Assembly (NCBI RefSeq): GCF_002237645.1
Contig: NZ_MJUZ01000051.1
Span: 48,792-112,791, forward strand
Direction of reading: 5' to 3'
DNA from: Desulfovibrio sp. MES5
GTDB taxonomy: Bacteria; Desulfobacterota; Desulfovibrionia; Desulfovibrionales; Desulfovibrionaceae
Length of the DNA stretch: 64,000 nt
The notes beneath the pieces are model-generated. The model saw only the letters and a list, made by a program, of their open reading frames with translations. It was not told the DNA's origin and searched no databases. Position 1 is the first letter of the stretch. Each line of letters opens with the position of its first letter. This document shows, in pieces, positions 1 to 8,819 of the stretch. The position numbers and the translations under genes are program-made.

Positions 1-94
1 TTCATTTAGCAGCGCTGGATGCGCCGCTTTTTGTTAAGTAAGAAGAACCGAAATATTCCCGTTCGGTACCAAGGGCTGAAATCAAGGGGAACCA

Positions 95-1717
95 TCATAC
101 AGCACCGCCTTTGAGCAAGGCGACCTGCAGCAGGGTAAACATGGCAGGCACCAGGTCGGGCAGATCGTTGACCACCCTGCTGGTGTGCGGCAGCAGATGC
201 GTGATGTGTTCATCCCGAATGCCAAGGCCATAGACTTCAAAGCCAAGTTGTTGGGCCACCCCTATGGCATTGTTTGCAGCCAATGGGTTGTCCGGCATGC
301 CGTCAGTGATAACCAGAATCATCTTGCGGTGCTCCTTGAGGGGCAGCATGCTTTGCAAAACCCACCACAAGGCCCCAGCCAAGGGTGTGCCGTCAGAAGC
401 CCGAATGTCGAACAAATCTGGCACCGATTGCCCATGCCGCATGATGGGGAATACAGAGTTTGTGACCGCAGTAGCGGGGAAAGCCGTAACTGCTGGATTC
501 ACGCCACGGATACGACTCAGGGCAGTTACCACTGCATAGCAGGCCCGATTGGCAAGATTAATCGGTGCGCCAGCCATGCTGCCGCTTACGTCCAGCAGGA
601 CATGGACAGCGGTGTTTAGCCCTTGCTGCTCAGATTCTTTTTGGAAAACCCGATCATTACCAACCTGCAGACGGTGTAGCAAATTGGCATGCAGTGTTCC
701 TCTACGCCCGATGCTGCAACGCCTCTGGGTTTGCGCCTGTAGAAATCCCTGAAGGCGAGTGCGCAGGGCAACGCTGGCCTGAAGGGCTTGCAGCTTCTGC
801 TCTGCTGGCAAGGGGGCTGCATGTCGGGAGCCTTCCACGGCCACGGTCAGTGCGTCACCAGCGGATTCTGCGCTGCTATTGGCAAGCTCAATCGACATGA
901 TTTCGCCGAGTTGCTTGGGGAGATCCTGCGCCTCTGCATGAAACAAGGCCTTAAGCGGTAAAGCACTAGACAGTTGGACCGGTTCAGATTGCTGGTTGAT
1001 TTGTGTGGCAGAATCGTTGGCTTCCCCTATCGCCCTTGGTGTGGCTCCCTGACCATTTTTATTCGTGCCTTCGCTGGTTGCAGTTGACTGAGGTGGTTCC
1101 CACTGCCTGATACATATGGCAATTTGTCGAGCATACTCGACTGCTGCCGCAGTATCCGGGCAATGGATGTAAACCTTGACCAAGATGGCATCCAGAACCT
1201 CTATCAAGCTGGGGAAGTGCTGCTCCACGATGCTTGCCGCGTGTTGCCGTGCCGGGGTCACCTCATCCACATCCCAGGCTCGCACGGTCAACAGCACATA
1301 GTCCAAAACAGCAAGGGCCGGGGAATCATCCCCGGCCCTTGGCTGTGCTTGCTCTACAAAGAATCGTCGTATCAGCCAGTTCAGGTTTCTCCTACAGCCA
1401 GGGAAAATGCCTGACAGCATTTTTTCAACACGCCAATCTTCAAGACAGTTGAACAAATTGAAGGTCATTGGATCAAGGTTTGCAGCTTTCAGCACGCCAA
1501 AATCTGTGTGCCGTATATGGGCAGCCTCATGGTCTGTGAACCCCTTGGCGAGCGCCAGCAATTCCGGCTCACAATCCATGGGCAATGAAGGCAAGTGGAT
1601 AACCTTACCGTTGGTGCAGGCCTCCTTGCCGCCAATACGTACCTGCACCCCGTAGCGGTCACCCAGGATGGATGCCACAAGGGGCAGGCAGTTGAGTACA
1701 TCTTTTGTTCGAATCAT
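95..1717 (-). CDS. CobT-like VWA domain protein
   Basis: The predicted protein of about 540 residues has a C-terminal von Willebrand A domain. Its MIDAS motif DVSGSM begins near residue 376, and a TDG motif follows. In known families such VWA proteins partner with a CobS/MoxR-type AAA+ ATPase as metal-insertion or remodelling chaperones. Here that partner lies two genes upstream (2769-4097), with a DUF3150 gene between, so a co-operating complex is inferred. The start at 1717 leaves 4 bases after the upstream stop; longer in-frame extensions would overlap the upstream gene. The ribosome binding site is weak, which suggests translational coupling. No cobalamin genes are nearby, so true cobaltochelatase function is unlikely. 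Confidence 0.75.
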   Translation of the reverse strand: MIRTKDVLNCLPLVASILGDRYGVQVRIGGKEACTNGKVIHLPSLPMDCEPELLALAKGFTDHEAAHIRHTDFGVLKAANLDPMTFNLFNCLEDWRVEKMLSGIFPGCRRNLNWLIRRFFVEQAQPRAGDDSPALAVLDYVLLTVRAWDVDEVTPARQHAASIVEQHFPSLIEVLDAILVKVYIHCPDTAAAVEYARQIAICIRQWEPPQSTATSEGTNKNGQGATPRAIGEANDSATQINQQSEPVQLSSALPLKALFHAEAQDLPKQLGEIMSIELANSSAESAGDALTVAVEGSRHAAPLPAEQKLQALQASVALRTRLQGFLQAQTQRRCSIGRRGTLHANLLHRLQVGNDRVFQKESEQQGLNTAVHVLLDVSGSMAGAPINLANRACYAVVTALSRIRGVNPAVTAFPATAVTNSVFPIMRHGQSVPDLFDIRASDGTPLAGALWWVLQSMLPLKEHRKMILVITDGMPDNPLAANNAIGVAQQLGFEVYGLGIRDEHITHLLPHTSRVVNDLPDLVPAMFTLLQVALLKGGAV

Positions 1718-1721
1718 GGAG

Positions 1722-2759
1722 TCACCACAGGCCCAGGCTGGGGATGGCATGATGAGGCAACGGGCTGTCAACCACGGGAATCTCAGGCAGGATGGGTTCA
1801 TCGTCCATTTCTCCATCCACGGTGCTGTCCACCCGTCCAGCAGGATCATCCGGCTCGGATACGCACGCTGGACCAGCCAGCAGAGCATCCAGCACAAAGG
1901 CCGGGCCATAGCCCTCAATGACCTTCTGAGCGTGGCCTACAAGGGCAGTACTGTCCTTGAGCAGGCAGACCAGCCCCTGCAACAGCAGCAGGTCTGTACC
2001 GGTGATGTTGCCCTTCTTGGGCATGCGCAACAGTGCAGCCTGCACGATGTCAGCCACCGGGGCCACATGCGGCTCTACGAAGGACAGACTCGTGAGCTTG
2101 GCGTGCAAGGTCCGCAGGGGCGAAAGGGCTTTGTGGGTTACTTCCGTCTTGCCGTGGTACACCCTGCGCCAGATGTCTTCGGCAGACTTGGCCACTTCGC
2201 CAAAGAGCGTGCCGCCGAGGGCCTGCACTTCTTCTGCCAGCCCTGCTTCCAGCACAGCGGTATTGTCCGAGTGCTGCTCCAGCGGAGCCACCCTGTACAG
2301 CTGCCAGCGAAAATCCATGCGGGCGCGCACATAGTCCGGCCCCACGATGGAATTGCGGATAATTGCGCCCCAGTGGTGGTGCTTCTCAATCCAGGCCTGT
2401 ACATTCTGGTCGTAACCAGCCAGAAAGGCTTCTTTTTCTCTCTGAAAGTCGTTGCGGATGCTGCAAAGCTCCTGCACGATTTCACCGGCTTTTTCTTCAG
2501 GGATGGCCCAGCCGGACATAAACCGTACACCTTGCCGGTCAAGGTAGTTGAAGGCGCGGGCTTTGAGTGTGCCGAACACCTTGAGGTTTTCCGGGTCGGC
2601 AATGCGCTTTGAGCCCAAAGAAGCCAGATCTTCAGGGGGCAGTTCTGCGCCGCCCAGGTCTTCCTGACTCATTTTACGACGGGCAGACCACAGGCTGACG
2701 TTGAGGTTGAGGGCCAGCAAGTTGTCCAAAATACGAATGTCAGAAACAAGTTGTGCCAT
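1722..2759 (-). CDS. DUF3150 family protein
   Basis: The 345-residue, mostly helical soluble protein resembles the DUF3150 family, which typically sits between CobS-like and CobT-like genes on integrative elements and plasmids. No enzymatic motif is visible. A strong AGGAGG lies just before the ATG. The gene is 9 bases from the AAA+ gene and 4 bases from the VWA gene, so the three are almost certainly one transcript. An adaptor role between ATPase and VWA protein is inference from this constant gene order. Confidence 0.65.
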   Translation of the reverse strand: MAQLVSDIRILDNLLALNLNVSLWSARRKMSQEDLGGAELPPEDLASLGSKRIADPENLKVFGTLKARAFNYLDRQGVRFMSGWAIPEEKAGEIVQELCSIRNDFQREKEAFLAGYDQNVQAWIEKHHHWGAIIRNSIVGPDYVRARMDFRWQLYRVAPLEQHSDNTAVLEAGLAEEVQALGGTLFGEVAKSAEDIWRRVYHGKTEVTHKALSPLRTLHAKLTSLSFVEPHVAPVADIVQAALLRMPKKGNITGTDLLLLQGLVCLLKDSTALVGHAQKVIEGYGPAFVLDALLAGPACVSEPDDPAGRVDSTVDGEMDDEPILPEIPVVDSPLPHHAIPSLGLW

Positions 2760-2768
2760 AGTAGCCTC

Positions 2769-4097
2769 CTAGAATGAGCTTCTTGTTGTATTGAGGGAGT
2801 AGCCTTCTTTGATTTTCTTTTCTGCGCGTGCTTCAAGCTCCATCACGGAATTGTTGCCCTCACAGTTTTCGGCGGGAATAAAATGCTGCTGGCCAACGGT
2901 GTCCGGCTTGCCCCACTTTAGCGTGAGCCCAGCAGGGCTAGCCTCGCCGATCCAGAACTTGCCGTCCTGCTTTTTGCCGGAAAGATTGTGGATTACCTGA
3001 AGATGAACGAGGGTCTTGGTCACTGTCGGTGTGTGGTGCAGATGGCCACGCATGAAGCGTAGGGCTTGCTCGCCTTGCAGGGTTTCTGCTTCAGGCGTTT
3101 CTTTTTTGGGGGCCTCACCTTCCATCTGCTGCGGGAACATACGCTGAGCCAGCTCGTGCAGCATGGCGCGTGTTTCACGGCTTGCACGGTAGGCCAGAGC
3201 CCGGTCAAGGGCGTAGGTTACAGGCTGTACGCCCTGATGGGCTAGCGGCTGAAAGCGAACGGTCAGATCACCCCAGCGCAATAAACTGCGCGTGGAGAAT
3301 GTTACTTCAATGGTATTGGTCAGATTGCTGGTAGAGGACTCGCCCATGAACAGCTTGCGAACCTCATTGGCGTAGTCCACCATGGTGGCGCACAACGATT
3401 CGGGTAGCGAATGGAAGCGCCGGGCAAGCAGGCTTTTTTCCACATCGGCAGAGGGATAGCCCACTTCGCAGATGGTGAAGCGGTCCAGCCATGCAAGGTT
3501 CTGCCGCTGGGTGCCCTGGTAGAGGCCGGTGTCGTCGCCACCGCCATTGGTATTGGCCGTGGCAACCAGACGGAACATGGGGTGTGGCACAATCAGTTCG
3601 CCGCCGTTTTCCGCCAGGCACAGGGGGGAGCCGTCAAGCACGCTGTTCAGGCCTGCTGCAATTTCAGGGGATGTCAGGTCGATCTCATTCAGCAGCAGAA
3701 GTGCCCCGTAACGCATGGCAAGCGCAAGCGGGCCGTATTCAAAGGTCATGTTGCTGTTTTTGACTGTCAGGTGACCAACCAGGTCGGCAAATTCCAGCCG
3801 CCCATGTCCGGTAACCTCAAAGACAGGATAGTTAAGCCTGGCTGCCAGCTGCTTGATGCATGTCGTCTTACCGCAGCCTGTGGGGCCGAAGACGTACAGC
3901 GGTTCCTGTGGGTTGAGAAACCAGACCACAACGTCACGGCTGGACTCATGGAAGATATATTCGTGGTCAATAGCCGGGGTGTAGGCCGAAGGGACGGCGA
4001 AGCCTCTGACAGTGGTGCCGGATGGTTTGCCGCTGAAGACCTGACCGGCATCAAGATCCGTGGGCTGCAGCTTACAAAGGTCGTTGATATTATTCAT
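2769..4097 (-). CDS. CobS/MoxR-like AAA+ ATPase
   Basis: The protein has 442 residues. Walker A GPTGCGKT lies at residues 71-78, and a Walker B-like strand LLLLNEID at 133-140 has Asn in place of the usual first Asp. This resembles the CobS/MoxR clade of AAA+ chaperones, which work with VWA partners. A good AAGGAG precedes the ATG. It is the third gene of the minus-strand operon that continues into the DUF3150 and VWA genes. On integrative elements this set accompanies recombination genes, as it does here. The substrate is unknown. Confidence 0.78.
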   Translation of the reverse strand: MNNINDLCKLQPTDLDAGQVFSGKPSGTTVRGFAVPSAYTPAIDHEYIFHESSRDVVVWFLNPQEPLYVFGPTGCGKTTCIKQLAARLNYPVFEVTGHGRLEFADLVGHLTVKNSNMTFEYGPLALAMRYGALLLLNEIDLTSPEIAAGLNSVLDGSPLCLAENGGELIVPHPMFRLVATANTNGGGDDTGLYQGTQRQNLAWLDRFTICEVGYPSADVEKSLLARRFHSLPESLCATMVDYANEVRKLFMGESSTSNLTNTIEVTFSTRSLLRWGDLTVRFQPLAHQGVQPVTYALDRALAYRASRETRAMLHELAQRMFPQQMEGEAPKKETPEAETLQGEQALRFMRGHLHHTPTVTKTLVHLQVIHNLSGKKQDGKFWIGEASPAGLTLKWGKPDTVGQQHFIPAENCEGNNSVMELEARAEKKIKEGYSLNTTRSSF

Positions 4098-4189
4098 GCA
4101 TAGCTCCTTAAAACGAAAACTGCCCCAGTGCGGGGCGGTTGTAGTGAATGTGATAAAAGTGAGGGGGATGGCTATCAGCTAAACATCTT

Positions 4190-5353
4190 TCAGTTTATGG
4201 GCGAAATGCTCAATTTTTCGAAAGGTGAGCCCGTACGCTCACAGCGGGCCAGCAAGGCGTTTACGTCGATGTCTCCCAAATGCTCCGCATGAAAAATCTC
4301 GGTCAACTCCTCCCGCAGAGCATCCTTGTCCAACGTGGTTCGACCTGCTGTCACAGACATGCGGAATCGGTAGTTTCCCGTGTCTACCCAATCCCGTGTG
4401 CCAGCCTGGCGGTGAACAAGTTTGAGCACAGTTTCCATCTCTTTGATTTCGCTATCTAAAGCGGTGCGCTGCTCCTTGAGGGCAGCCAGTTTTTCCAGTG
4501 CTGGCTCCCATTGGGGCATCTGCACCCCCTGTGGGAACTTGGGGCAGTCGCCGTTATATTCACAGTACGAACAGATTGGGTAAAAGCCTTGAGCGCAATT
4601 CACCTGCGCCAGAGTTAATTGCCCAGTCCGGAATTCAGTCAACTCACCCCAAAGCTGTGTTGCATGGTCAAGGGCCGTATTCAGCATGGGCTGATTGAAA
4701 ATGTAGGGGCCAAAGGTGGTCACGTCCTTCATAGAAAGGTAGAGCAACCATGCCTCCAGGCTTGCCGCGTCAGCATGCTTGGGCAGTTGAAGGCCAAGTT
4801 GGGCACGGCAAAGCTGAGGGAAGGTCATCTTTTCATGCAAAAGCGTGCCATCCTCAGCACGCAGGCTGAACACTGGTTTGCTCCATGCTTTTGTCAGAAG
4901 ACCGATTTGGCCATGCAGCTGCAGCAGATGGGAATCGTGCGGCGAAGCAGGCAGTTTGTCTGTGCTTTTAACTTCCAGAATCCGTATGGCATTGACGGGC
5001 GCACCCCAGACCAGCACAAAATCAAGGTGGGCTTTAATGGGCACGCCCTGATGCTGCCAGTTGATCTCAAGCTGGGGCAGTACATGCAGGCCCAGCGATG
5101 TCAGAGCTTGCCCAACCCCAGATTCAAACCAGTGCCCGCGCTGCAAGGTCAAAAGGCGCTCCAGACTGTCAGCGGTGGGCAGCACCTTGCGGGCAAGAGC
5201 GGCACGAGGACATTCCCAGTGCTGGCCGATGTCGCTCATACCCACATATGTGGACCTGTCGCCCAGATGGGCGGCTGTACTTTGTTGAGAGACAGTCTGC
5301 AGCCCCTGTCTGATTAACGCTCGCAATCCTTCCGTGCGGTCCCTCTGTTCCAT
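4190..5353 (-). CDS. Cas4/RecB-like PD-(D/E)XK nuclease with probable Fe-S cluster
   Basis: The protein has 387 residues. Nuclease core residues can be placed: His74, Asp111 (in KAHLDFVLVW), and Glu127-x-Lys129 (in ILEVKST), followed by a QLHGQIG helix. A single N-terminal Cys48 and a C-terminal CX2CX5C (Cys261, 264, 270) reproduce the four-cysteine arrangement that holds a 4Fe-4S cluster in Cas4 and AddB nucleases. It lies directly downstream of an ERF annealing protein. That pairing resembles phage exonuclease/annealase recombination systems, so it probably makes the single-stranded DNA on which ERF acts (inference). There is no CRISPR array in the window, so a Cas4 role is not supported. 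Confidence 0.75.
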   Translation of the reverse strand: MEQRDRTEGLRALIRQGLQTVSQQSTAAHLGDRSTYVGMSDIGQHWECPRAALARKVLPTADSLERLLTLQRGHWFESGVGQALTSLGLHVLPQLEINWQHQGVPIKAHLDFVLVWGAPVNAIRILEVKSTDKLPASPHDSHLLQLHGQIGLLTKAWSKPVFSLRAEDGTLLHEKMTFPQLCRAQLGLQLPKHADAASLEAWLLYLSMKDVTTFGPYIFNQPMLNTALDHATQLWGELTEFRTGQLTLAQVNCAQGFYPICSYCEYNGDCPKFPQGVQMPQWEPALEKLAALKEQRTALDSEIKEMETVLKLVHRQAGTRDWVDTGNYRFRMSVTAGRTTLDKDALREELTEIFHAEHLGDIDVNALLARCERTGSPFEKLSISPIN

Positions 5354-5421
5354 GGTTTAGTCTCCATAAACGCGAGAGGGCCGCCATCAGGCAGCCCTCT
5401 CACTCAGTGTTTTGATTTTCA

Positions 5422-6123
5422 CTATGCGGCGTCGGCATACTTCCACCACATCTTGCGTTGGGCATTCCATTTGAAGCCTGCCCCCATAAGCAGCTCTTTC
5501 TTTGGCTGAGTATGCCCGGTGGCGATGATGCAAGAGCGTCCGTCCTGGGCTGTAACTTGCTGGTAGGTGACGCCTTCAATCGGTGGAAGGCTTTCAAGGC
5601 TGGCTGACGGGCGATTTGAAGGGGTTGAAATGCTGTTCGTGATGAATGGGTCGCGTTGTCGATTTTTTTGCGATTCAGGAGTGATTGTGGGCAATTTTGG
5701 CCGTGTAGGAGATTTTTTACCATTTTTAGCCCCTTCGCCATCATCATCTTCAGTTACCATGCCCAACATGGCGGTTAGAGCGTAGCGCCGGGCATAGGTA
5801 ATTGCCGATCCCATGCCCTGCGGATCGGCCTTGGGCAGAGGAACTACGGCCAAAGAACTTTGCCACTGACCAGACTCTGCATGCGTCAGTTTGGTAACCA
5901 GCCCTATGGTGTTGGGCTGTTCAACAGGCACCGGGTACTGGCACAGCCAGATGCCATTTTCGATGAGCGCATCACGGCAGGCGTCCATGACGCTGTTGAG
6001 GCTGGCGTACCAGCTTTTGGTAAAAGGATTTTCAGCATCCTTGGCCATAGGTTGCACGGTGCGCTGGACGTTGAGCAAGGCCTTGGCCAAGTCGGTGATG
6101 CTTTCTGATTGGTATTGGTTCAT
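5422..6123 (-). CDS. erf: ERF family single-strand DNA annealing protein
   Basis: The protein has 233 residues. The central segment PLPKADPQGMGSAITYARRY followed by ALTAMLG is the hallmark of ERF-family recombinases, as in phage P22 Erf. Family members anneal complementary single strands and are phage- or ICE-borne. The start at 6123 was chosen over 6147 because AAGGAG sits nine bases before it. The C-terminus carries an aromatic-rich tail (GFKWNAQRKMWWKYADAA) typical of small DNA-binding additions. It is the first gene of the minus-strand module with the nuclease, AAA+, DUF3150 and VWA genes. Confidence 0.85.
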   Translation of the reverse strand: MNQYQSESITDLAKALLNVQRTVQPMAKDAENPFTKSWYASLNSVMDACRDALIENGIWLCQYPVPVEQPNTIGLVTKLTHAESGQWQSSLAVVPLPKADPQGMGSAITYARRYALTAMLGMVTEDDDGEGAKNGKKSPTRPKLPTITPESQKNRQRDPFITNSISTPSNRPSASLESLPPIEGVTYQQVTAQDGRSCIIATGHTQPKKELLMGAGFKWNAQRKMWWKYADAA

Positions 6124-6153
6124 ATGAAAATTCTCCTTGGATAGCAAAATGAC

Positions 6154-6238
6154 AAACCCCGCCCAGCTTAGCGCTGGACAGGGTTTTCAGGTTGTTTGAA
6201 ATCTTACTATGGTGTTCTTGAAAGAATAATATATTCTT
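6154..6238 (-). promoter_or_regulatory. Leader hairpin and palindrome upstream of erf
   Basis: A stem (AAACCCCGCCCAGC, 6154-6167, with GCTGGACAGGGTTTT from 6172) lies 30-60 bases upstream of the erf start. Beyond it, 6222-6238 is an AT-rich palindrome with arms AAGAATA and TATTCTT. Both lie where a minus-strand promoter and operator for the module would be expected. No confident -35/-10 pair was assigned. Confidence 0.35.
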
Positions 6239-6352
6239 AAACTTGGATGAATAACAATTTTAGCTACCTGGGGGTGCTTTCGTAGGTCTATCTTCTGCGT
6301 TTCGTTCTTAGATTCATATGTCAAGATTGACGGGTTTAAAGCAGAGTATAGA

Positions 6353-7240
6353 GGTGGTCCCCATTGTTCGGACAGCAGACAGCGATTCGTTAGCTTGTTT
6401 TTCCCTTATCAGGCTGCCTTTACAAGCCCTTGTTCGTAGTAAGTGTCCGGAGGCAAGCCTCCCAAGCTGCTGTGAGGCCGGAGCCGATTGTAAAAGTCGA
6501 TCCATCTGCCGATTTCGGCACGAGCTTGGGAGCCGGTTTCAAAAGCGTGCAGATACACGCATTCATACTTGAGCGAGCGCCAGAGGAGTTCGATGAAGAC
6601 ATTGTCCAGCCAGCGGCCACGGCCATCCATGGAAATGCGGATACCGTTCTCCCGCAAGACATTGGTGAACGCGAAGCTAGTGAATTGGCTGCCTTGCTCG
6701 GTGTTGAAGATATCGGGTTTGCCGTGGTTCGCCAAGGCTTCTTCCAGGGCCGCGACACAAAAATCCGCGTCCATGGTGTTGGAAAGTCTCCAGGACAGCA
6801 CCTTGTTACTGCGCCAGTCCATAACGGCCACCAGGTACAAAAATCCTTTTGCGCATGGGGATGTACGTGATATTCGCTCACCAGACCTGATTGGGTCTGG
6901 TGATGGACAATCCCCGCAAGAGATACAGGTAGCGCGTATGCTCTGGATGAGGAATACTGGTTTTGGGCTTTTGGTACACCGCCATCAGCCCCATCAGGCG
7001 CATAAGACGCCGAACGCGTTTTCTGCCCACGCTATAGCCCAGCAGACCAGATAATCACGCATCTGGCGCACTCCTAGGAACGGCCATTCGGTAAAGGCTC
7101 TGTCGATTTCCTGCATAAGAACAAGAGTCAGGGCCGAATTCGCCTTTGGGCACATAATTAATACAGGCCGGGACGGGCTATTTTGAGCAGAGCGCATTGA
7201 CGAACCATACTGAGCTGCGCATGGCTGGAATCAACCATGC
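6353..7240 (-). mobile_element. Decayed IS3-family element
   Basis: The remnant of an IS3-type insertion sequence runs on the minus strand. Its downstream end reads TGTCCGAACAATGGGGACC (around 6353-6371 on the complement), matching the usual style of IS3-family termini. Only orfB-like sequence remains; no orfA or second terminal repeat is visible on the upstream side. Confidence 0.65.
6409..7240 (-). pseudogene. IS3-family orfB transposase, frameshifted
   Basis: The intact 3' part (6409-6840) encodes an rve-type integrase core: NTEQGSQFTS, then the D-x-E region around FIELLWRSLKYE, and the closing RPHSSLGG motif. Upstream, pieces of the same protein occur in other frames: the HTH start SMVRQCALLKIARPGLY, then RVRRLMRLMGLMAVYQKPKTS, then LRGLSITRPNQVW. 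Several frameshifts and a stop therefore inactivate it. It marks the junction between the recombination module and the Fic/stress-tolerance region. Confidence 0.8.
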
Positions 7241-7581
7241 TCTGCCTGCGGGAGACGCTCACCGCACGCAAAAAGCCCCTCAGACAACCTGGTCTGCACC
7301 CCGTGCGTTGGGCGTTCTGAGGGGCTTGGCCAGCGTTTTGGTGGAGCAAACAGCGCTCGACCGCAACTCAGTCTCAAGCTTCAATCTTCCCCGTAACACA
7401 TTGAAAAACAAGGGATTCACATAGGAAGTCAAGTCGAGCCCCAAGTTCCCACCGAGGAAGCAACTTTTCTCTCCCGATTTCCAAGCTCCGGACGAGGATG
7501 CTGGGTTTGCAACCCGCGCGGATACCAGGAACAATCTCCCAACGAATCTGATTCGATTCCGAAAACCGGAATCGAACTGGC
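7241..7581. other. Non-coding spacer with two hairpins
   Basis: No gene was found here. It contains a perfect 12-bp inverted repeat (AAGCCCCTCAGA at 7273-7284 and its complement at 7316-7327). A second hairpin with 10-bp arms (TTCGATTCCG at 7552-7561, complement at 7567-7576) lies just after the Fic stop codon. Bases about 7464-7514 resemble 9371-9418. Confidence 0.5.
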
Positions 7582-8751
7582 CTACCTGCCCGGCAGTTCC
7601 GTACCGCGACTCATGATCTCGATATAGCCCGCATAGCTGAACAGGCGGTTGCGTTTCTGGGCGGTCAGCTCCTTGACGATGCCAAGCTGCTCGAGGTGAC
7701 CGAGCGCCTTGTTGACCGTGGCCGGGGTGATGCCGGTCTTCTCCACCAGCGAGCCCGAGGTGGCGATGGGATGCTCCATGAGTGCCCGGTGAACCTGCAG
7801 GGTGGATGAAGCCGCCCGTCCCAGCCCACTGATCTTGTCACGGTCCTGGTTCGACAGGTCGAGGAGCTGCTGGGCCGTTTCCACCGCCTGGGTGGCAGTG
7901 ACGATCACGGCCTCAGCAAAGAAGTCGAGCCAGGCTTCCCAATCACCGGTCATGCGCACGTTGTTGAGCAGTTCGTAGTAATACTGGCGGTGCGTCTTGA
8001 AATAGAGGCTGAGGTAGAGCATCGGCTCCCGCAGCACTTTCTGCTCGCACAGGAGCAGCGCGATCAGCAGACGACCCAGACGGCCATTACCATCTAGGAA
8101 CGGGTGGATCGTCTCGAACTGCACATGGGCCAGCGCCGCCTTGAGCAGTACCGGGGTCGGCTCCGGCTGGTCGTGGAGGAAAAGCTCCAGCTTGCTCATG
8201 CACTCCAGCACTTCTTCGGCAGGCGGTGGAACAAAGGCCGCGTTGCCCGGCCGGGTGCCGCCGATCCAGTTCTGGCTGCGCCGAAATTCCCCTGGGGTCT
8301 GATTGCTGCCCCGGCCCTTCTTCAGCAGCACACCGTGGATCTCACGGAACAGCCGCAGCGACAGCGGTAGCCCTTCCTCCAGCAGGCGCAGGCCATGGTC
8401 GAGGGCCGCAACATAGTTACTGACCTCCCGCACGTCATCCAGCGGAACGCCGGGCTCTTGATCCAGTTCGAACAGCAGCAGATCCGACAGGGACGACTGC
8501 GTTCCCTCGATCATCGAGGAGAGCACCGCTTCCTTACGGACGTACATATAAAGGAACAGCGAGGTGTCCGGTAGCAGGGTCGAGACGCTGTCCAGCCGCC
8601 CGAGCGCCAGCAGCGCCTGATCGAACTTGCTGCGCAGCTCCGCCGTCCACTCGATGGCTGGACGTGGCGGCAGCGGCGCGGGCACGAAGGCCTGGGCCTT
8701 CTCACCCACCGTCGATATGGTCACGTATCTGCCTTGGAGTTCTCGCTTCAT
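7582..8751 (-). CDS. Fic domain protein (probable AMP-transferase) with C-terminal winged helix
   Basis: The protein has 389 residues. The Fic signature HPFLDGNGRLGR begins at His216, the catalytic base in this family. An N-terminal SSMIEG (residues 78-83) fits the class II inhibitory motif [S/T]xxxE[G/N], so it should be auto-inhibited. The C-terminus (about 310-380) reads as a winged helix-turn-helix. Fic proteins transfer AMP or similar groups to hydroxyl side chains; the target is unknown. Two CCTAAAATAA repeats upstream of the start may be sites for autoregulation by the C-terminal domain (inference). No antitoxin gene is adjacent. Confidence 0.88.
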   Translation of the reverse strand: MKRELQGRYVTISTVGEKAQAFVPAPLPPRPAIEWTAELRSKFDQALLALGRLDSVSTLLPDTSLFLYMYVRKEAVLSSMIEGTQSSLSDLLLFELDQEPGVPLDDVREVSNYVAALDHGLRLLEEGLPLSLRLFREIHGVLLKKGRGSNQTPGEFRRSQNWIGGTRPGNAAFVPPPAEEVLECMSKLELFLHDQPEPTPVLLKAALAHVQFETIHPFLDGNGRLGRLLIALLLCEQKVLREPMLYLSLYFKTHRQYYYELLNNVRMTGDWEAWLDFFAEAVIVTATQAVETAQQLLDLSNQDRDKISGLGRAASSTLQVHRALMEHPIATSGSLVEKTGITPATVNKALGHLEQLGIVKELTAQKRNRLFSYAGYIEIMSRGTELPGR

Positions 8752-8766
8752 CCTGCCCGCCTCGAA

Positions 8767-8819
8767 CCTAAAATAAGGTTCGTCTTTATTTTATTTTCAT
8801 TGCACATCCTAAAATAAAG
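8767..8819 (-). promoter_or_regulatory. Repeated CCTAAAATAA operator candidates upstream of Fic
   Basis: CCTAAAATAAGG (8767-8778) and CCTAAAATAAAG (8808-8819) lie 41 bases apart, about four helical turns, within the 70 bases upstream of the Fic start. The first is flanked by AACC/GGTT, giving it dyad character. Spacing and position suggest a repressor site. Confidence 0.4.

Noticed and set aside
95..4097. Cobaltochelatase CobS/CobT for vitamin B12 synthesis
   Set aside because: No CobN or other cobalamin genes are nearby; the DUF3150 and ERF context is that of integrative elements.
4190..5353. Cas4 of a CRISPR-Cas system
   Set aside because: No CRISPR array or other cas genes are in the window; the ERF neighbour fits a recombination nuclease better.
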